A stretch of 64,000 nt of DNA, taken from the NCBI RefSeq assembly GCF_022524485.1, contig NZ_JAKXMK010000017.1, forward strand, positions 124,001 through 188,000. Reading direction: 5' to 3'. This document shows positions 33,252-43,571 of the stretch, piece after piece. The notes under the pieces are model-generated. The model was not told the origin of the DNA. It did no database searches and worked only from the letters and a program-made list of their open reading frames with translations. Numbering within the stretch: position 1 is the first letter of the stretch; each line of letters begins with the position of its first letter. The DNA comes from Pseudonocardia alaniniphila. Its GTDB lineage: Bacteria > Actinomycetota > Actinomycetes > Mycobacteriales > Pseudonocardiaceae. Position numbers and translations under genes: made by a program.

Positions 33252-34112
33252 GTGCCCGTACTCCGGTCGACCGTTCTCATCGACGCTCCTGCCCGCACGG
33301 TGGCTGGGTTGCTCAGGGACGCCGACGTGGCCGCGGCCGCCCTGCAACGCTGTGGCCACCGCCTCGGCGCGCCTGTACGACTACTGGCCCCGGGCGACGT
33401 GATCCGGGTCGGCACGCGCATCGGGCCGGGTGTCCGGGTCCCGGTACGAACCAGGATCGAGGCGGTCTCGCCCGCCGGGATGACGTCGACGCTGGTCGCA
33501 GGCCCCCTGCGGGAGCTGACCCACACCGTCGCCCTCACCCCGACCGGGGCAGGCACCCTCGTCCTCGACGAGCTGAAGTGGACGTCGCCGCTCGGGTTGT
33601 TGGGCCGCGTCGCCGACGTGGTGCTGCTGCGCAGGCTGATGCTGCGGATCCTCGCCGTGCGCTCGGAGGTGCTCGTCGAGCGGGCGGCTGACCTCGTCGC
33701 CGCACCGGTGGTCGTCGCCACCGCCCTACTGCGGGATGGTCTGCTGCTCATCGCCCAGCGGACCCGTCCGCCGGCCCTCGTCGGCCGGTGGGAGCTACCC
33801 GGTGGGCGAGTGGAGCCGGGGGAGACGGAGCCGGACGCCGTGGTGCGGGAGTGCCGCGAGGAGTTGGCCACCGCGGTCCGCGTGACCGGGCGGCTCGGTA
33901 CCGACCTGCCGATCGACGCCGGGGTGCTCCGGGTGCACACGGCCGAACTCGACGCCGCGGCGCCCGACCCGCAGGCGCTGGAGCACGCCGCTGTGCGCTG
34001 GGTAGGAGAGGACGAGTTGGCGGAGGTGGACTGGGTGGACGCCGACCGCGCCGTCCTCACCGACCTCGCCGCCCTCCTGCGCTCGGGCGTCGCCGCGGTG
34101 GAGGGTGCCTGA
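33252..34112 (+). CDS. SRPBCC-Nudix fusion protein
   Basis: A 286-residue two-domain protein. Residues ~1-145 look like an SRPBCC ligand-binding domain (RSTVLIDAPARTVAGLLRDA, GAGTLVLDELKWTSPLGLLGRVAD, then a C-terminal helix). Residues ~155-286 are a Nudix hydrolase of MutT type, with the Nudix box at about 184-206 (GGRVEPGETEPDAVVREC, then REEL). It should hydrolyse a nucleoside diphosphate derivative such as an oxidised dNTP. GTG 33252 is used because it starts right at the SRPBCC strand; no strong ribosome binding site is seen. The gene lies between two repeat arrays, and its own 3' end seeds the next one. Confidence 0.8.
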   Translation: MPVLRSTVLIDAPARTVAGLLRDADVAAAALQRCGHRLGAPVRLLAPGDVIRVGTRIGPGVRVPVRTRIEAVSPAGMTSTLVAGPLRELTHTVALTPTGAGTLVLDELKWTSPLGLLGRVADVVLLRRLMLRILAVRSEVLVERAADLVAAPVVVATALLRDGLLLIAQRTRPPALVGRWELPGGRVEPGETEPDAVVRECREELATAVRVTGRLGTDLPIDAGVLRVHTAELDAAAPDPQALEHAAVRWVGEDELAEVDWVDADRAVLTDLAALLRSGVAAVEGA

Positions 34113-34660
34113 CCGGCGGGACAGTGGCGCGTGGGGTCGCCTGGCGGGGGCTGTGCCGCGCGGGTGGCGGCTGACTGGCCTGGGCGGGTGCTGAGCGGGC
34201 GCTTGACCTGGCAGCGGTGGAGGGCGCTTGACTGCGGGCCAGTGCCGCGGTGGGGGCGTGGGACCCGCGGTCAAGCACCGCGGTCGGGCAGCTTGACCTG
34301 CGAAGACAGGGCATGCAGAGGGCCTCTGGCTGGCGGGGACGGCCCGTGGCGGAGGGCGTCTGGTACGGGAGGGGCGGCGCAGCGTAGGCAGCGCCGAGCG
34401 ATGAGGACAGCGCTGTGTCTTGGGTGCCTGACTTGCGGGACGCTGCCGCAGTTGGCGGGCCAACGGGGGCAGCGCCGTGGCGGAGGGCGCCTGACAGGCG
34501 AGGGGCGGCGCAGCGTGGGCAGCGCTGAGCGGCGAGGACAGCGCTGTGTCTTGGGTGCCTGACCTGCGGGAGACGCTGCCGCGGTCTGCGGGCATCTGGC
34601 TGGCGGGGGCAGCTCCGCGTTGAAGGGTGTCCGACCGGCGAGGACAGCGCCGCGGGCGCC
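34097..34660 (+). repeat. Degenerate repeat array after the SRPBCC-Nudix gene
   Basis: About 700 bp (34113-34817) without a supported gene. A phrase like GGTGGAGGGTGCCTGACCGG, which is the 3' end and stop of the Nudix gene, recurs in degraded form near 34212, 34349, 34471 and 34617. Within this, a block from about 34340 to 34465 is repeated 131 bp later with few changes; a 30-bp stretch starting GAGGACAGCGCTGTGTCTTG is identical at 34403 and 34534. The rest is G-rich and of low complexity. Confidence 0.7.
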
Positions 34661-34817
34661 ACCGCCGATTCGGCGCGCGCTCGGATGGATGCAGCCGCGG
34701 CGCGACAGATCGTGCGAGACCGAGGCTGCGGTCGTGTCCCGAAGCCGGCGTGTTCCCGATGGCAACGGGCGTGGCCACATCCGGAACCGGCGCGGGGCGG
34801 CCGGCGTCGGTGGCGGC

Positions 34818-35699
34818 ATGTCCATCGACAGCATCCTCGCCCGGCAGGCCGGAGTGATCGCCCGTGACCAGGCACTGCTCGCCGGGCTCTCCCGCGAAGC
34901 CGTCGACCACCGGCTGCGGCTGCGGCGCTGGCGGCCGCTGCATCCCCGGATCTACCTCGCGAGCGGCCATCGTTACGACGACGAGGTGAGGGTCCGTGCG
35001 GCGGCGCTCTGGGCAGGTGACGGCTCCGTCCTCTGCGGCCTCGCCGCCGCCTGGTGGCACGGGATGGTCGAGCAGCCACCGATGACGGTGGCCGTCACGG
35101 TGCCACGGCTGCGGCACCCGCGCCGGCGCCCCGGGGTGAACGTGCGGCGCCGCGAGCTCGCGGCGGAGGACGTCGTCGAGCAGCGCGGCCTCGCCGTCAC
35201 CGCCTGCGCGCTGACCGCGCTCGAGGCGGCCGTCGAGCTCGGCGACCGGGGGAGCCTGCTGCTCGACCGGGCGCTGCAGCGCCGGGTCGGGTTCCCGGCG
35301 GTGTACCGGGCCTACTGCCGCAACCTCGGCTCCCACGGCTCGGCCGGCGCCAGGCGGATGCTGGTGGCCGCCGCCGACCGGTCGGCGTCCGCGGCGGAAC
35401 GTCTGCTGGTGGCGATGCTGCGCGAGTCGGGCGCCACGGGATGGCAGTGCAGCTTCCCGGCCGCCGGTTACCTGATCGACGTGGCCTTCCCCGCTTCCCG
35501 GGTGGCGATCGAGGTGGACGGGTGGGCGTGGCACATGGACGCGGAACGGAGCCAGGGCGACAAGCGCCGCCAGAACACCCTGGTCCGCAACGGCTGGACG
35601 ATCCTGCGCTACACCTGGCACGACCTCTCCAGCAGGCCGCAGGCCGTGCTCGCCGAGATCGCTCACGAGGTCGAGCGCGCCCTCGCTGTGCCCGGATGA
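34818..35699 (+). CDS. AbiEi-type wHTH and DUF559 nuclease-like protein
   Basis: A 293-residue protein of a kind common in actinobacteria. The N terminus has the AbiEi antitoxin-like winged helix (IDSILARQAGVIARDQALLAGLSRE, then RRWRPLHPRIYLASG). The C-terminal ~100 residues are a DUF559/Vsr-like PD-(D/E)xK fold (YLIDVAFPASRVAIEVDGWAWH, then Lys in GDKRRQNTLVRNGW). ATG 34818 is chosen at the start of the HTH. The partner toxin of true AbiE systems is absent. Nuclease activity is plausible because the D...ExD...K set is complete. Its stop codon TGA is the first three bases of a 63-bp TGATCA element. Confidence 0.8.
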   Translation: MSIDSILARQAGVIARDQALLAGLSREAVDHRLRLRRWRPLHPRIYLASGHRYDDEVRVRAAALWAGDGSVLCGLAAAWWHGMVEQPPMTVAVTVPRLRHPRRRPGVNVRRRELAAEDVVEQRGLAVTACALTALEAAVELGDRGSLLLDRALQRRVGFPAVYRAYCRNLGSHGSAGARRMLVAAADRSASAAERLLVAMLRESGATGWQCSFPAAGYLIDVAFPASRVAIEVDGWAWHMDAERSQGDKRRQNTLVRNGWTILRYTWHDLSSRPQAVLAEIAHEVERALAVPG

Positions 35700-36166
35700 T
35701 CATCGGTTCGGTACCGGGAACCGGGTCGTGCACTGCTGAGCGTTCCGAGACGTTGATCATGGGTTGTACCGGACGGGCGGGGTCGATATGGAGGAGATCT
35801 CGGGTGGCCGGCGGAATGTCAGCGGGACGACCCCGGCTCGGCACGGCGCCGGTCCATTCGCCGGGGCCTCGGACGCCCATTCTTCTCATGATCACCGGTT
35901 GGGGGTCGGGAACCGGGTCATGTGCTGCTGCAGGGCCCGAAACGTTGATCATGGGGCCGCCCACGTGCCAGAGCAGGTGGGGTGCATCGGTTCGGAGGGC
36001 GATGGCCGGCTCGATGTCGCCTGCCGGTGGCGATCGGTCGCCGTCGATGTCGAACGCTGCACCGCCGGTCGGGGGTCGGGCGGATTCCTCGTGATCATCG
36101 GTTTGGGAGCGGCGGCCGGGTTATCTGCTGCTGCCGGGCCCGAAGGGTTGACCACGGGGCCGCCAC

Positions 36167-36330
36167 GTGCGGGAGCTGGTGGGGCGCATCGGTTCGGAGG
36201 GCGATGGCCGGCTCGATGTCGCCCGCGGGGTGGAACAGCACGGGCCGCTGCGGCTCTCGGAGCTCGCGCGCGAGGAGGCTGTGACGGCTCCGACGATGAG
36301 CAGGGTGCTTGCGTCCCTGGCTCGAGGCGG
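36167..36330 (+). pseudogene. MarR-type winged-helix fragment inside the repeat cluster
   Basis: A short open stretch reads HGPLRLSELAREEAVTAPTM then SRVLASLARGG (36239-36322), which closely follows the MarR family winged-helix segment, but no full protein can be assembled: the frame loses similarity right after and the N-terminal helix is missing. Its upstream flank (about 36158-36220) is repeated at 35955-36020 and 37196-37262, and its downstream flank (36427-36465) at 36052-36091. One copy therefore carries the wHTH part and the other copy lacks it. Confidence 0.45.
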
Positions 36331-36821
36331 CGATCGCCACGGTCGTGGGCGAGATCCGCGACGGTCGCGACACGGCCGCCCGCGAGCTGTGCGAGGTCCT
36401 GCTGGCGACCGGTCGCCGTCCATTTCGAACGCTGCACCGCCGGCCGGGGTCAGGTGGATTCCGCGTGATCATCGGCTTGGGAGCAGCGGCCGGGTTATTT
36501 GCTGCTGCCGGGCCCGAAGGGTTGATCAAGAAGACCCCGCTCGGGCGTGTGCCCGATGTTGCGCGCATCGCCGATGAGCGCGCCCACGGCGGCCGGGGCA
36601 GCGCGCTCCGTTCCTCGTGATCATCGGTTCGGGACCGGCTGTCGGGTCATGCACTGCCGCGGGGCCCGAAGTGTTGATCAACGGAGGAAGGCGGGTCGTG
36701 CACTGCTGCGGGTTCTGGGAAGTTGATCACGGGCGGTGCTGGCAGGCGGGGCCTGAGTTCGGGGTTGCTGAGCTGCTGGCCCCGGCTGGCGGATCACCGG
36801 CAGGGAGCCTCGTTCTTCTCA

Positions 36822-37192
36822 TGATCATCGGTTGGGGGTCACACGCCGGGTCATGTGCTGCTGCGGGGCCCAAAACGTTGATCATGGGCTGGACAGGGCA
36901 GACGGGGCCCGAGTTGGGGGTTGCTGAGCTCCCGGCCCTGGCCGGCGGATCACCGGCCGGGCCTCGTTCTTCTCATGATCACCGGTTCGGGGTCGGGAAC
37001 CGGGTCATGTGTCGTTGCGGGGCCTGAAACGTTGATCACGGGCGGTGCTGGGCAGGCGGGGCCTGAGTTGGGGGTTGCTGAGTTCCCGGCCCTGGCCGGC
37101 GGATCACCGGCCTGGCCTCGTTCTTCTCATGATCACCGGTTGGGGGTCGGGAACCGGTTTTAGTGCCGTTGCATGGCCCGAAACGTTGATCA
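36822..37192 (+). repeat. 154-bp composite tandem repeat (63-bp unit plus 91-bp spacer)
   Basis: The last three 63-bp units start at 36822, 36976 and 37130, exactly 154 bp apart. The two 91-bp spacers between them (36885-36975, 37039-37129) are near-identical, sharing GAGTTGGGGGTTGCTGAG and GGCGGATCACCGGCC. A related, less regular spacer precedes the first. The composite unit has been amplified in tandem more recently than the rest. Confidence 0.8.
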
Positions 37193-37677
37193 TGAGCCCG
37201 CCCACGTGCGAGAGCTCGTGGGATGCGTCGGTTCGGAGGGCGATTCCGGCTCGGGGTCGGCCGCAAGGGCCGCACGCTTGATCGCCGCGAGGCGGCGTGT
37301 GGATCACACCCGATGCGGCCCCGGCAGCCTCGCCAAAGGGTGATATCCGACACGTCTTGCACCCCGAGGAGCGGCGAATCGAGCCCGCGGGTGCCGGCCT
37401 TCCGCGGCGACCGCGGCCGGTCGGCCGGTCACCGTGTCCCGGCGCCCGCACGCCGCGACGCCCGGTGGGGACCGTCCGGCCTCCGGCCGTGGCCGTTCGG
37501 CGCGTTGGCGGCCGAATCGGTTCAGCTGACGTGTGCCGCTGCGGCCGCTCGGCGCGGCACTGCGCCGGCGCGCGGTGCTGCGAGGGGGTGGGGATCGCGG
37601 ATCGGGGCCGCCCAGGGCAGCTGAGGCTGCGCTCACTCCCGCGGCGGACCAGGGTGTCGGCCGGGCTATCCTGAATC
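37193..37677. other. Intergenic region upstream of typA
   Basis: 485 bp. The left part (37196-37262) is a third copy of the block found at 35955 and 36158. The rest is extremely GC-rich, with many short inverted repeats (for example GGCCGGTCGGCCGGTC near 37420) and no supported gene. The right edge holds a typA -10 box, TATCCT at 37667-37672. Confidence 0.5.
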
Positions 37678-39606
<1,929 letters not shown>

Positions 39607-39689
39607 CCGCCCGGTCGGCGCCACCCGGCGACGGTGCGAGGATGGCCGCCCGCGGGCGGAGTGCTCGCCGGACCAGGTGGAGGTCGAGG

Positions 39690-41588
39690 GTGTCGGTGCA
39701 CGTTCCGCTCGCACGGCGTACGGGGGTGGGGCTGTTCCTGCTGCTCGCCGTGTTGTTGGCGGCGTGCACGAACAGCCCCGTCGCGCCCCCACCTCCGCCT
39801 GCGCCGGTCCCGTCGCCGCAGCCCGAGCCCACCAAGCTCGTCGTCGGGGTGAGCGAGCTGGGTGCGGGGTTCAACCCGCACCTGCTCGCCGACCAGTCGC
39901 CGGTCACCACGGCGCTGTCCACGCTCGTGCTGCCGTCGGTGTTCCGCCCGGACGCGAACGGCGTCCTGCAGCTCGACACCACGGTGGCGACGAGCGCGAA
40001 GGTGATCTCCACCGCGCCGTTCACGGTGAACTACGAGCTCAACCTCGAGGCGGCCTGGTCGTCGAACGCCCCCATCGCGGCGGAGGACTTCGTCTATCTC
40101 TGGGAGCGGATGCGCAGTGAGCCGGGCGTCGCCGACGCCGCCGGCTACCGGTTGATCACCGACGTGCGCTCGCGCGCCGGTGGCAAGGCCGTCGACGTCG
40201 TGTTCTCCCAGCCCTACCCGGCGTGGAAGACCCTCTTCTCGGGCCTGCTGCCCGCGGCGATCCTCAAGGACGCGCCGGGCTCGTGGACGGGAGCCACCAG
40301 CGACGGGCTACCCGCCTCGGGCGGGCCGTTCCGCATCTCGTCGGTGGACCGGGCGCGCGGTGAGATCGTCCTGGATCGCAACGACCTCTACTGGGACACG
40401 CCCACGGTGCTCGACCGGCTCGTGCTGCGCAGGATGGACGGGCCGGTGCTGGCCGCCGGCCTGGCGAGCGGCGAGGTCGACGTGGCCCTGCCCGAATCGA
40501 CCCCGGCGATCCGGACGGCCCTCCAGGGGCTGCAGCCCGCCCCTCACCTGCAGCCCGCGCCGGAGCCCGTCGTCACGCAGCTCGGCATGCGCGGAGACTC
40601 CGGTCCGCTGTCCGACCCGCGAGCACGACGCGGCATCGCGTTCCTCGTCGACCGCGATGCGCTACGCAACACCGTGGCCCCAGAGGCGCTACCGGCCGAC
40701 TCCTTCGGGCTCGCGCCTTCCGAGCCGGGTTACGCGTCCACCGCACCTCCCGACGCCCCGCTCCGCCCGGATCCGGTGGCGGCGGCCCAGCTGCTCGCTG
40801 CGGCGGGCTGGAAGCGCGACGCGTCCACGGGGCGCTGGGACCTCGCCGGTGAGCCGGTCCAGCTCGTGCTGGCGGCCGCTGCCGAACGGCCCGAGGACGT
40901 GGGTGTGGCGCAGGTGATCGCGGCGCAACTGAACGCGGCCGGGATCGACGTCACGGTGATCGCCCCACCCGGCGTGCAGCTGTTCGGGCAGTCGGAGGTG
41001 CCGGCCGTGACGCCGACCCCGACCCCGACCCCGACGCCCACCTCGACGCCGGAATCCGCCACCTCCGCCCCGACCCAGTTGCAGCCGGTGCCGCGGGCCG
41101 CGCGGCTGACTCCTTCGACGACTCCGGCCGCGCCGACGACTCCGGCCGCGCCGACGACTTCGGCGTCCGACCCGACCTCGTCGCCTACATCGACGCCGTC
41201 GCCGTCGTCGTCGGGCGGGAGTGTCGAGGCGGACATGATCATCCTTCCGCGCACGGTCGGAGGCGATCTGGGCACCGAACTGGCGTCGGACTTCGGTTGC
41301 CCGAACCCCACGGCGCTCGTGCCCGATCCACCCCGTTCACCGACAGGTTTCTGCTTCCCGGCGCTCCAGCCGTTGTTCGACGAGCTGGTGTCGGCCGACC
41401 CGCGGCCCACCACGGCGGCGGTTGTGGAACGAGTGCTGTGGGCACAGTTGCCTGCTCTTCCGCTCTTCCAGCCCGAGAATCTGGTCGTCAGCACACCTGC
41501 GGCCGATGCGGCTACTGGCGTCACTCCGGGGCCGCTGTCCACTGGTCCATTGACGGGGGCCCAGCGCTGGCGTGCCACGAACGGGTGA
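39690..41588 (+). CDS. lpqW: LpqW-like lipoprotein (family 5 solute-binding fold)
   Basis: A 632-residue lipoprotein with signal peptide and lipobox LLAACTN (Cys near residue 27). The fold is that of oligopeptide-binding proteins (LVVGVSELGAGFNPHLLADQS, APIAAEDFVYLWERM, SLLF-type lobes). Position right after typA and length match LpqW, a mycobacterial lipoprotein that steers phosphatidylinositol mannoside/lipoarabinomannan synthesis instead of importing peptides. A ~70-residue Pro/Thr/Ser-rich insert (about residues 447-515, PTPTPTPTPTSTP and on) interrupts lobe I/II; it is coded by short tandem DNA repeats. Assignment rests on synteny more than on residues. Confidence 0.78.
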   Translation: MSVHVPLARRTGVGLFLLLAVLLAACTNSPVAPPPPPAPVPSPQPEPTKLVVGVSELGAGFNPHLLADQSPVTTALSTLVLPSVFRPDANGVLQLDTTVATSAKVISTAPFTVNYELNLEAAWSSNAPIAAEDFVYLWERMRSEPGVADAAGYRLITDVRSRAGGKAVDVVFSQPYPAWKTLFSGLLPAAILKDAPGSWTGATSDGLPASGGPFRISSVDRARGEIVLDRNDLYWDTPTVLDRLVLRRMDGPVLAAGLASGEVDVALPESTPAIRTALQGLQPAPHLQPAPEPVVTQLGMRGDSGPLSDPRARRGIAFLVDRDALRNTVAPEALPADSFGLAPSEPGYASTAPPDAPLRPDPVAAAQLLAAAGWKRDASTGRWDLAGEPVQLVLAAAAERPEDVGVAQVIAAQLNAAGIDVTVIAPPGVQLFGQSEVPAVTPTPTPTPTPTSTPESATSAPTQLQPVPRAARLTPSTTPAAPTTPAAPTTSASDPTSSPTSTPSPSSSGGSVEADMIILPRTVGGDLGTELASDFGCPNPTALVPDPPRSPTGFCFPALQPLFDELVSADPRPTTAAVVERVLWAQLPALPLFQPENLVVSTPAADAATGVTPGPLSTGPLTGAQRWRATNG

Positions 41589-41815
41589 CATGATGCGCCC
41601 CGAACGGGTTACCGCTAAGTAATCTGATTGTGTCGGTGTGTTCAGCCCTGATCACCCTTTCATCACGATCAGTGAACCTCGGGTGACGGGTGAGACCTCG
41701 GTTCCTACCGTGCCCTGGGTCGGTACGCCCGGTTCGACGACATGACCCGGGTCAGTCGCCTGGCGCATGCGAGCGTCCGACCAGGACGGTCCCGTAGATG
41801 AGAGGTCAGGAATCG
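41589..41815. other. Promoter region of the oligopeptide operon
   Basis: 227 bp before the solute-binding gene. TGACGG (about 41684) and TACCGT (41706-41711) are a possible -35/-10 pair with a 16-bp spacer. CTGATC and GATCAG flank 13 bp at about 41654-41678 and could be an operator. Nothing else is evident. Confidence 0.35.
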
Positions 41816-43564
41816 ATGAGCAGAACGAGGGCTGCGTCCCTTGCCGCGGTGGTCGCGGCGGCGGCGCTGGTGCTCGCCGCGTGCGGTGGCGGTGGCGGGG
41901 GGAGTGAGGACGCTTCGGAGGGCGGGGTCTACGCCGACTGCGCGACGAGCCCGAACACCTGCAACTCGGTGCCGGCCGACCAGCTGCAGCAGGGCGGGAC
42001 GGTCACCGTTGCGTCCGAGAAGAACATCGACAACTGGAACGTCATCTCCTCGGAGGGCAACGTCGACTGGACGGGCATGGCCACCAGGCCGTTGACCCCG
42101 TACACGTTCTACACGGCGCCCGACCTCAAGTCGACGATGAACGCCGACCTGCTTTCGTCGGCCGAGGTCACCAGCGACAACCCGTTCACCGTCACGTACA
42201 AGATCAAGCCGGAGGCCGTCTGGAACGACGGCACGCCGATCGCGGCCGACGACTTCGTGATGAACTGGAAGTGGCAGAACACCAGGGACTGCCCCGACTG
42301 CGAGACGGCGGGCAACGGCGGGTACGACCTCGTCACCAGTGTCGTCGGCTCCGACGGCGGCAAGACGGTCGCCGTCACGTACAGCAAGCCCTACACCGAC
42401 TGGCAGAGCCTCTTCGGCTCGAACGCCCCGCTCTTCCCCGCGCACATCGGTGCCCAGCAGGGTGACCTCAACACCCCGGCCGGCCTGAAGGCGGCGTTCG
42501 ACTACTTCGGTGCGACCGTGCCGAACTGGTCCGGCGGTGCCTTCCAGGTGCAGAACTGGCAGAACAACGTGGCGTTGACGCTGGTGCCCAACCCGAAGTG
42601 GTACGGCGCTACCAAGCCCAAGCTGGACCAGGTCATCCTCCGGGTCATCACCGACGCCACACAGGAGCCGATCGCGCTGCAGAACAACGAGGTCCAGGTG
42701 CTGTTCCCGCAGCCGCAGGTTGACCTCGTGTCGCAGCTGCAGCAGATCCCGAACGTCTCGCAGTACCAGGGGCAGGGTCTGTCCTGGGAGCACTTCGACT
42801 TCAACCTGCAGAACAAGTTCCTGGCCGACAAGGCGCTGCGCCAGGCCCTGTTCACTGCGGTGAACCGCCAGGAGATCATCGACAAGACGGTGGGGCAGTT
42901 CAACAAGGACATCAAGCCCCTGAACAACCACATGTTCATCCCGCAGCAGGACGGCTACCAGGACAACATCACCGCCACCGGCCAGGGCACCGGTGACATC
43001 GAGGCGGCGAAGAAGATCCTCACCGACGCGGGTTACACCGGCGTCGGCACCGCGCTGGTGGCCCCGGACGGCCAGGCCGTCCCGGCGCTGCGCATGCGCT
43101 ACACCACGGGCAACGCCGTGCGGCAGAACGAGTGCGAGCTCTTCGCCGGCTACGCCAAGCAGCTGGGTGTGAATATCGACATCACCACCACCGACTCGCT
43201 CGGTGACACGACCTCGTCGGGTGACTACGACGTGATCGTGTTCGGCTGGATCCAGTCGCCGTACCCCTTCGGCGGTGCGCAGCAGTTGTGGCTGTCGAAC
43301 TCGGGCAGCAACTACGGCAAGTACCAGAACCCCGCGATGGACCAGCTGATCAACGAGGCGGCGGCGTCCACCGACCCGTCCGAGGCCACGGCCAAGCTCA
43401 ACCAGGCCGACGAGATGCTGTCCGCGGACGCGTACGTGCTGCCGCTGTACCAGAAGCCGACGCTGGCCGCGGTGCAGAACAATATCGGCAACGTCCGCAA
43501 CAACTCCTCGCTCGACGGCATCACCTACAACCTGTCGGAGTGGGGCATCAAGACCTCCAGTTGA
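41816..43564 (+). CDS. Oligopeptide/dipeptide ABC transporter substrate-binding lipoprotein
   Basis: A 582-residue SBP_bac_5 lipoprotein with lipobox VLAACGG, then a Gly-rich linker. Conserved regions include NDGTPIAADDFVMNWKWQN, GAFQVQNWQNNVALTLVPNP and FADKALRQALFTAVNRQEI-type text. ATG 41816 is preferred over 41798 because an AGGTCAGGA box precedes it. It starts the five-gene dpp/opp-like operon. A 40-bp perfect palindrome right after it probably lets it be expressed more than the membrane genes. Confidence 0.92.
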   Translation: MSRTRAASLAAVVAAAALVLAACGGGGGGSEDASEGGVYADCATSPNTCNSVPADQLQQGGTVTVASEKNIDNWNVISSEGNVDWTGMATRPLTPYTFYTAPDLKSTMNADLLSSAEVTSDNPFTVTYKIKPEAVWNDGTPIAADDFVMNWKWQNTRDCPDCETAGNGGYDLVTSVVGSDGGKTVAVTYSKPYTDWQSLFGSNAPLFPAHIGAQQGDLNTPAGLKAAFDYFGATVPNWSGGAFQVQNWQNNVALTLVPNPKWYGATKPKLDQVILRVITDATQEPIALQNNEVQVLFPQPQVDLVSQLQQIPNVSQYQGQGLSWEHFDFNLQNKFLADKALRQALFTAVNRQEIIDKTVGQFNKDIKPLNNHMFIPQQDGYQDNITATGQGTGDIEAAKKILTDAGYTGVGTALVAPDGQAVPALRMRYTTGNAVRQNECELFAGYAKQLGVNIDITTTDSLGDTTSSGDYDVIVFGWIQSPYPFGGAQQLWLSNSGSNYGKYQNPAMDQLINEAAASTDPSEATAKLNQADEMLSADAYVLPLYQKPTLAAVQNNIGNVRNNSSLDGITYNLSEWGIKTSS

Positions 43565-43571
43565 CCTACCC

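Larger units (their letters stand above)
35697..37192 (+). repeat. Cluster of 63-bp TGATCA-bounded elements
   Basis: Eight complete units, each exactly 63 bp with no indels: 35697-35759, 35889-35951, 36092-36154, 36466-36528, 36618-36680, 36822-36884, 36976-37038 and 37130-37192, all in the same direction. A truncated 43-bp copy lies at 36687-36729. Each starts TGATCA-[T/C]-CGG and ends TTGATCA (TTGACCA in the third); the middle reads about CCGGGTCATGTGCTGCTGC-GGGCCCGAAACG. The ends form short imperfect inverted repeats. Spacers vary from 89 to 311 bp and contain other repeats. Unit 1 supplies the stop codon of the upstream gene. No transposase is nearby. Confidence 0.88.

Noticed and set aside
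35697..37192. CRISPR array
   Set aside because: The 63-bp repeats are too long and too variable, spacer lengths range from 89 to 311 bp, spacers themselves repeat, and no cas gene is nearby.
35697..37192. A repetitive protein gene made of 21-codon units
   Set aside because: The 63-bp units stay open in one frame on each strand, but the 91-bp and other spacers break the frame and there is no start signal or common reading frame across units.
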